Below, piece after piece: positions 57,717 through 64,000 of a stretch of DNA of 64,000 bases. Each line of letters opens with the position of its first letter. Position 1 is the first letter of the stretch. Under the pieces are notes generated by a model that worked only from the letters and a program-made list of their open reading frames with translations, searched no databases and had not been told where the DNA came from. This DNA comes from Xiphophorus maculatus (taxonomy: Eukaryota; Chordata; Actinopteri; Cyprinodontiformes; Poeciliidae). The translations under genes and the position numbers were made by a program. Location: the NCBI RefSeq assembly GCF_002775205.1, contig NC_036444.1, positions 5,870,501 through 5,934,500 of the forward strand, read 5' to 3'.

Positions 57717-59430
57717 GCCGACTGCGGCGCTTCAGGGAGGGGTGTTTCAGCACAAATCACAGCTGGGGATCAGGGGGTCTAGTTGCTTTGTAAGTAAAAG
57801 GCCTCATACCCCCTTTCTGTGGGACCTGGCCTACGACAAACCCCACCAAAGTGATATTCAACAGACGTGCAGAGCATCACATCGCCATCGATACAACAGG
57901 AACAAGAAACCTCAGCACAACACTGAGCGGCTGGGCTTCACACACATTCCTCCTCTGCGTAGTTTTGCGTGCTGGACGCTGCATCTGTGTCAAACTTTAA
58001 AGTGTACAGGACAGACGGCTACGTACCACCTGTCAGTGTTTCTCTACAGCTATACCATGTCCAGGTGAAGTGTTAAGTGTTTTTCCTTTCATCTACTGTT
58101 TATCACGCTCAAGGGTTTGTGCTATTTGTTGTTTTGTGATATTTTATATGTGAAAACGCGAACTGCCTCCCTCTGAATTTGCTAGAAAAATAATTAGCTG
58201 TATGCTTCAGATGAGATCAATGCTGGATTACTGACACAAAGAAAACTGATGGGTTGAGTATCCAGAAACTCTCTGTTCACCTGTTCAATCAAGACTGGTA
58301 ATCATTTTACCATTTAGTCTAAAAATTGGTGTCTTAGTTTTGAAATCTCTTATTTGTCAGGCTTTAAGCTGAGAGTTTTTAAAGCACAACTGACTGTCAT
58401 GTTATGTGAACCTGTGAGGTGAATCATCCCAGAGAAACCATACAGTTGTCTCTGCTGCCTGTGCACTATTAGGAGGAACTTTAACCTGACTGAAAATCAA
58501 ACCCTTCATGTGTAAAATTAGCCTGTCAAATCAAGCATGTCATGTGTGTGATCAACACATAATAACTTGTTATAATCTCTTAGTTATGTAGCATAGCTTG
58601 TTTTTTAATGCCCTGCACCATATCCAAAGTCTTGCCTTAAAACAACTTTAAAGAACAGTCATCAGATCTATGACTTGTAAATATGTAAATAAGTATTTAA
58701 TATTAAGTGGTGTTCTTGTGAACCAAACAGGGAACTTGTTCAGTATTAGTCAATGATTATTAAAGGCTAAACCTTCTCTTAATGTGTCTTATTTTTGTAC
58801 CTATTTAAATCATATTTGTTCAGTCATTTGCCACCCAGGTAAAGATCTGTAGGAAAGCTTTTTAATTAAAAGCACATTTTCAATTGTGAGGAAAAGTTCA
58901 TAATGCACTAACACACGACAAAGAAAACAATAACTATAAATACATGTACAGAAATTAATAATAAACACAGTAAATAAAATTGCAAAGCCCATTAAAAATG
59001 TACAAAAAAAATTAAAGTTCATAACATCAAGTTCTAAAAAATCCATAAACTAGCGGAGACATTTTTTTCCACACAATAAAAACATCTTCATAGATATTTT
59101 TAATGAACATTGGAGCCCAAACTGTTAATATTACTAAAACTATCTTTGGCATCTTTTATTATAGCAGCTTTAATATATTCCTTAGATATTTTTGATGAAT
59201 TATCTTTGATAAGAGATGTATTATCTATCATTACCATTGATGGATAATTATAGATTATCTATCAGATTGAAGTTAAAACTCTGGCTGCTCTAAAACATTA
59301 ATATTACTTCTAGTCAGAACGCTGGTCAGCAGAATACAGATTTTAAATCTTTATATATATATATATATATACCTTAAAATAATAATCTGTATCTGAAATA
59401 AATGGTTGTTATAAACTTTTGTGAGCTTTA
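57717..59430 (+). other. tp53i11: tp53i11 3' UTR with two candidate polyadenylation signals
   Basis: No open frame continues after the TGA. An ATTAAA lies at 58759-58764 and an AATAAA at 59397-59402, the second followed by a GT-rich stretch (tggttgtt, tttgtgag). Either could end the transcript; the true end needs cDNA. A (TA)n tract of about 21 bp at 59351-59371 lies between them. Confidence 0.55.
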
Positions 59431-60836
59431 GAAAGTTTTTTATTTTTATTCTTGAACCTGGCCTAATATCCACTCTACTCAGCATTTTCTGCCCGTCCAG
59501 CCTCTTTGGTCACAGTTTTTTATTTTTGGGCTTTTTTACTTTTTATTGTAGAACCAGCTGACTCTAATGGTTTTCTTTTCTGTTCTGGTGTGACATATGG
59601 CTAAAAGAAATGGGCACATTATATTTACACCCAAAGCAAACAGGAAATCATAAATAAGCAGACACTGAAAAACTGACATGAGAAAGAAAATGCTCTATTT
59701 TTGTAGGAATTATCACTTTATTTAAGAAACAAATATTTGAAGCCAAAACTTTTTACATGTCTTTACCATGGAGCCAAAACATGCAGAGGATGTTATAAAT
59801 GTCATCACCAAACTAATTTGTCACAACTTTATTAGCCGTCCCATCAGATTTATTGATGCAGTAACCAAAAAATATTCTTAAAACAAATCAGCACATTAAA
59901 ACTTGCTTACCTAAGCAGATAGTTATATATATATATTTATACATTTTTCTATCTGGAATACTTTACTGAGAGTTACAACTGCTTATTTGACATTTAAAAA
60001 AGCCTTTTTCATCAGTTTGAAACTTGAAAATCAAAATGGATTCAGACTGTAAGCGAGCCGAGTTTCTTCAGTGGTGGTCCATCAGGTTTCCAGTGGCCAC
60101 ATTAAGTCCTGCGCCAGAAGGGAGAGGTTCTGCGGTCAGAGGGGGTGTTTTTTTTGTTTTGGGTCCGCAGCTGCAGATTCAGCACTGAAGGGAAATGTGC
60201 GCCGTCCTCCCCCATGTTTCAGCTCAGATGGGGGAAACTGAAACACGGGTGAGGTATCCTGCACCCCTAAAAAGCCATAATTATGCTTTTTTTTAAAAAT
60301 TTTTTGCAGGGTTTAATTAGAAGCAGCTCTCCCGCGTAACATTGTGTTCCCCAACCTTTCGCTGCACTGCTTTGCGCTGACTAGCATAATTATGGAGTAC
60401 GAAAAAAAGTGTCGCTCCGTTTCCATCAGTGCTGCAGGCCTCAAACGATCAGCCTGGTGAAATGTTCAAAGGTCTGCAAGGCAGGTCTATTTTTGGAGAG
60501 AACAGCAATTTTGCCGAGGAGGGCAGAGGAGAGGAGGCAGAGCAACTCTTTCATCATCCCTGATGTCGTAAATTAGAGATATGAAACTGGAAACTGGTCT
60601 TCAAGTCTGAAAACAGTGCAAAAATGTTTCATTCACAATGTTACGGACGGCGTATGTTTAACTGTTTTAAATTGTAGCAAAGTGTTTTCATGTATATATG
60701 TGGGATATTGTACATGATAAATTAATTGTGATTGAATTCTGATTATTAGTTTTAAATAAAAAGAACACTTGTTTATTATTGGAACATCTGAAAATGAAGT
60801 CATTTTGTTTGTTTTGTCAGATAAATAAAGCAGCCA
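59431..60836. other. Sequence downstream of tp53i11, no recognised gene
   Basis: 60040-60560 is less AT-rich (gtggccacattaagtcctgc, ctagcataattatggagtac) and may be conserved non-coding DNA. No exon of a neighbouring gene is recognised on either strand. Confidence 0.4.
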
Positions 60837-61390
60837 AGTGTCCAAACTTTTTGTCACTTGGCCCAAAATTGTCAAGTGAAAAGTATGTGTGGCTCAGGAA
60901 CATAAAAACACTAAAATCAGGCAAATAAAGTGTTTGTTTTTTTTTCTTCTTTTTTTTGGATTGCATTGCAAAACCACAAAATATTACCAAGTATTTTTGG
61001 TCTAGTCTCTTGTGCAAATATCTTAAGTCAGGCTTACTAAGATACTTGCACTTAGCAAACTTGACTAAGATATTTGCACTAGAAACTATACCAAAACTAC
61101 GCAAGTGTAGATCTAAAATTAAAAAAAATTATTTTGCACATTTGCTGCATTAAATGGAAGGCATCTACTTTTCAAATTAAACACAATTACTAAGTATAAG
61201 AACAGGATTTGGGTCAGTTTCTTTCCAAAAACCTGCTAATACTTAGCAAAGATTAATAAATTAGATAAAAGCAGATTTGAGTGTGTTAATGTCTGCTTTT
61301 CAGTAAAACAGACATGGTTCAGCTTACAATAAAAGCTTGTTTATAAAAAGACAAATACTTTGTTCAAAAGTTAATATTTTCCAGTGTTGC
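60837..61390 (+). mobile_element. Second hAT (Charlie-like) family, copy 3, decayed
   Basis: It begins gtgtccaaactttttgtcac then ttggcccaaaattgtcaagt like copy 2, and later has tataaaaagacaaatacttt in common with it. A fold-back MITE copy sits inside (about 60964-61107). The right end is lost. Confidence 0.6.
60964..61107. mobile_element. Fold-back MITE, copy 7, short
   Basis: The sequences cattgcaaaaccacaaaata and atatttgcactagaaactat are the two outer arms with most of the centre deleted, leaving about 144 bp that can form a hairpin. Confidence 0.6.
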
Positions 61391-63559
61391 CAAATCCTGT
61401 GACATCACTGCTCATATATATAGGCAGTGATGGCACTGATGTGATGCCATATATGACATCACTGATGTCATCACCTCAGTCATTTGACATGTTGATCAAA
61501 TTATCGACTTTGCAAAGGAAAGCAGTGACTGTTTGCAACTACGTCCCTTAATTATTCAAGGCGCCATGACGGACGTCGGAAGTGAGGCACGGGAGTCTTG
61601 AACAGAGCGTAACTGAAATTGTTTTCCCAAGTTGTTTTTGTCCGTTTATTCGTGGCTTCTACTTGTTAGCATCGAGCTAATTTGTCTGTGAACGTAACAC
61701 ACCTGGTTGGGGCTCATACCTCACAAACCAACTTCTTCAGCTAGCTTAGAAACCGACCCGTACCTCCTCCCTCTTGACGTGTTGATCAAATGACCGATTT
61801 TGCTTGAATTTATACCACATGATTTAAGTCACTATATCATAAACAGCGTTTCCCCTTAAACCGGAGCGGCCTTTAAAAAGTACAAAAGACGAGATGCTAA
61901 CCAGTTTTTTTCCATACATGCTAGGCTACATGACGTGCGGCACTGTCTCCATGGTTACCCATGGTTAGACGCCTACCTTCTCCATAATGCAATATGTAAT
62001 ATATTTCTAATATACTTATAAAGTATAAGAACGTAAATCATCTTACCTTGTAAAACTGTTAGCTGCAAATTCGCCGTTAGGCCTGACGGTCATGACTGGC
62101 AGCTGCCGCCGTATCTTCCCTCATTAAAAGTTATAAAACGACAAGTTTGGTTTCTATCCTTGTCTGTTTCTGCAGCCGACCGCGCAGCAACCTGTGATCA
62201 TTCTGACTGCGAAATCAACTGAATAGAAGCGACATTAGGCTGCAGATGTATGTTTCTAGACTAGCTTTAAAGGAGCGCATTGGTTGTTTTTGACGTCCGA
62301 GTGATAGAGAGCGTGACGTCACGTGCAAAAGTACTTGTACCAGCTCATCAGCGGAAATGACGCATTAACATGTCTCAACAGGCTGTTTTGTAATCGCACT
62401 TTTGGTTGTTATCTTCTGAAACAAGTTCAAACTCATCTCCTGTGGCAAGCCGTTTTAACATGCAATGTTAGATATCTGGAACGTAATTACGGATAGTCAG
62501 ACGAAACCGAATTTATGTTAAAACGGCTTGCCATACATCTACCCAAATATGACCTTTTGTAAAACCTGCCCGAACCGTCTGCTTTCCACTTCCACACACA
62601 CATCGCACAGGGGTTGAAAAACGGCATTATGTGGCTGAGGAGATCAGCGTGTGTAGTCTGGGTTGTTTACATCCTAAAAAGCTCCTCTGTGTGTGTATGC
62701 GTGTGTGTGTGTATGTTCGCATTCTCAAACTTTCCACCAAGTGAACTGGGTTCTGGTTGATTTTGTGGTATTTTCAGGTGGCAGCCTGTTGTAGTGGCTC
62801 TGTTATGTTTTGTTTGTAGACTTTTAAAAAATATATATGTTTATATTATTTTGTTTTGTGCGTTGCATTTTTGTACAATTACTCCTTGTGGTTTCAGACG
62901 CAGAGAAGCTGAAAAGATATTTGCTTATTCTTTTTTACTTTTGGACAGTGGTTATAGTGTGTAACCGTGGCAACAAGATATTGTTTTTTTGTTTTTTTTT
63001 TTACAAATGGGAGCAACTGATTACCTAAATTATTCAGTGAATAGCTGAACAAGAGGAGTTGAAAAGGAGGAATCTCTTAAAACACTCATAATCTGCAGCA
63101 GCAGTCTTCAGTCAGAGGTATCTTCGGATTCGTTGCGAGGCTGACTGCTCCTGGAGATATTTCCTGCCCCAGCTTCACCATCCACATCTTTGAAAGTACT
63201 TGGATGATATACATAAACATTTTGATTTTTACATTACTAAGGAACCTATCTGTGTCCAAATGTCATAGGGAAACAAATGAGTTAGTGTTTGAATTTATAT
63301 CTTTTAAAGACAAATGTTTTTTCTGTTAAATCCTAAATATCTAGACAATAAATAAATATTTACATTTGAAATTCATTTTAAATAGCTCATGCTTGAAAAC
63401 AGAAAACACCAGACGCTTTTATTCCTTCAATATTTTTCCAAATATATACTGGATACTATTTTTTTATTATTTAATTATAAGACAATGACATATACAGCAA
63501 TATATCTCAGTATATTTCTGTGTTTATGGTCTGTATTAAATGAGAAGACTCGCTCTCTG
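61391..63559. other. No recognised gene; repeat-like with CRE palindrome
   Basis: 61560-62400 has CpG-containing sequence from gccatgacggacgtcggaag to gcgtgacgtcacgtgcaaaa and is probably a degenerate DNA transposon. The 91-bp inverted repeat and a gtgtgtg tract (62688-62715) follow; the rest is AT-rich. Confidence 0.4.
62443..62533. repeat. 91-bp inverted-repeat unit with 19-bp perfect arms
   Basis: tggcaagccgttttaacat (62443-62461) is the exact reverse complement of atgttaaaacggcttgcca (62515-62533). The 53-bp centre includes tggaacgtaattacggatag. It is too small to encode anything and could be a minimal MITE. Confidence 0.75.
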
Positions 63560-63786
63560 ATGACGTATGTGACACGTAGGGGTGGATGGGAATATGTTAT
63601 GTCTGCCGCCGCATGGTGGGGGTGTGAACACGTCCGTTCACGCACACAAACACACCCCCACTCACGCCCACTCACCCCACAGAAAAAGAGGCAGACAAAC
63701 ACCCAGTTTTCTTTCTCACGGACGTTTTGCGTCCCACATTCAGCAGGAGCGCGGATCCACTCAGGACGTCTGCAGACCAACTCTCA
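63560..63786 (+). promoter_or_regulatory. Candidate promoter / first exon of a following gene
   Basis: GC content and CpG frequency rise (gccgccgcatgg, cacgtccgttcacgc, cacggacgttttgcg) and the block ends in ctctca|gtaagt, a good donor at 63787. The sequence runs off the window about 200 bp later, so no coding exon can be tied to it. It could be an unrelated CpG-containing repeat. Confidence 0.3.
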
Positions 63787-64000
63787 GTAAGTCCCGTTCA
63801 TCTTTGTTCAGCTAACGCCAAGCTAAAAAACTTTGACTATGACACTTTGGAAGTTGGTCCGGATCAGTCCGAAGCGACCCGGACTCTCTGAGTTTTGTCC
63901 TTAGAAGAAAATAGAGTTTCGCTAAACTGACCTAGAAATGAATTGAATAAAACTTGAACCCTCGTTAAGATTTTCCGAGTAGACTTTAAACTAGTCTTTG

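Noticed and set aside
57545..57793. Open frame overlapping the last tp53i11 exon in another phase
   Set aside because: It is a shadow of the real exon; the splice-consistent frame ends at 57716.

Overview
This window is nuclear genomic DNA of a ray-finned (teleost-type) fish. It is AT-rich and intron-rich, and most of it is transposable-element debris: nonautonomous hAT elements with 8-bp target duplications, a decayed Tc1-like element, fold-back MITEs, L2-like LINE tails, a tRNA-derived SINE and a piece of a site-specific-type LINE. It contains one protein-coding gene I can support fully. The species cannot be named from the sequence.

The gene is the fish orthologue of TP53I11 (tumor protein p53-inducible protein 11, PIG11), on the + strand. 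Six coding exons (39410-39538, 47501-47559, 47664-47712, 48882-48978, 56314-56415, 57583-57716) join in frame, each with GT/AG boundaries, to give 189 residues, the same length as the human protein as I remember it. The product is a small four-pass membrane protein ending in a KxKxx-type tail. The start codon lies 9 bases inside its exon, so at least one upstream non-coding exon must exist; the CpG-rich block at about 7310-7465, ending in a good splice donor, is the best candidate and would make the gene about 50 kb long. The 3' UTR probably ends at a polyadenylation signal near 58759 or 59397. A second CpG-containing block with a donor at the far right (about 63560-63786) may be the first exon of a following gene.

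Layout: 1-7300 is repeats (a hAT element 1482-2381, a Tc1 relic 3587-4789, a MITE 5583-6026). 7310-7465 is the candidate promoter and first exon. 7466-39400 is presumed intron or intergenic DNA with many repeats, including a LINE piece embedded between two (TA)n tracts (19884-20659), three tandem X-box-like motifs (15867-15933), and a 134-bp palindrome abutting a 1.29-kb hAT element (37602-39025). 39401-59400 is the coding part and 3' UTR of tp53i11, with repeats filling introns 1, 3 and 4. 59400-64000 is repeats, several short hairpins and the second candidate first exon.

The gene itself is conventional. The unusual material is in the repeats: a restriction-like-endonuclease LINE inside TA repeats, RFX X-box-like and CRE palindromes carried by dispersed repeats, and several long perfect hairpins. 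I found no rRNA, tRNA gene, CRISPR array or bacterial-type operon.
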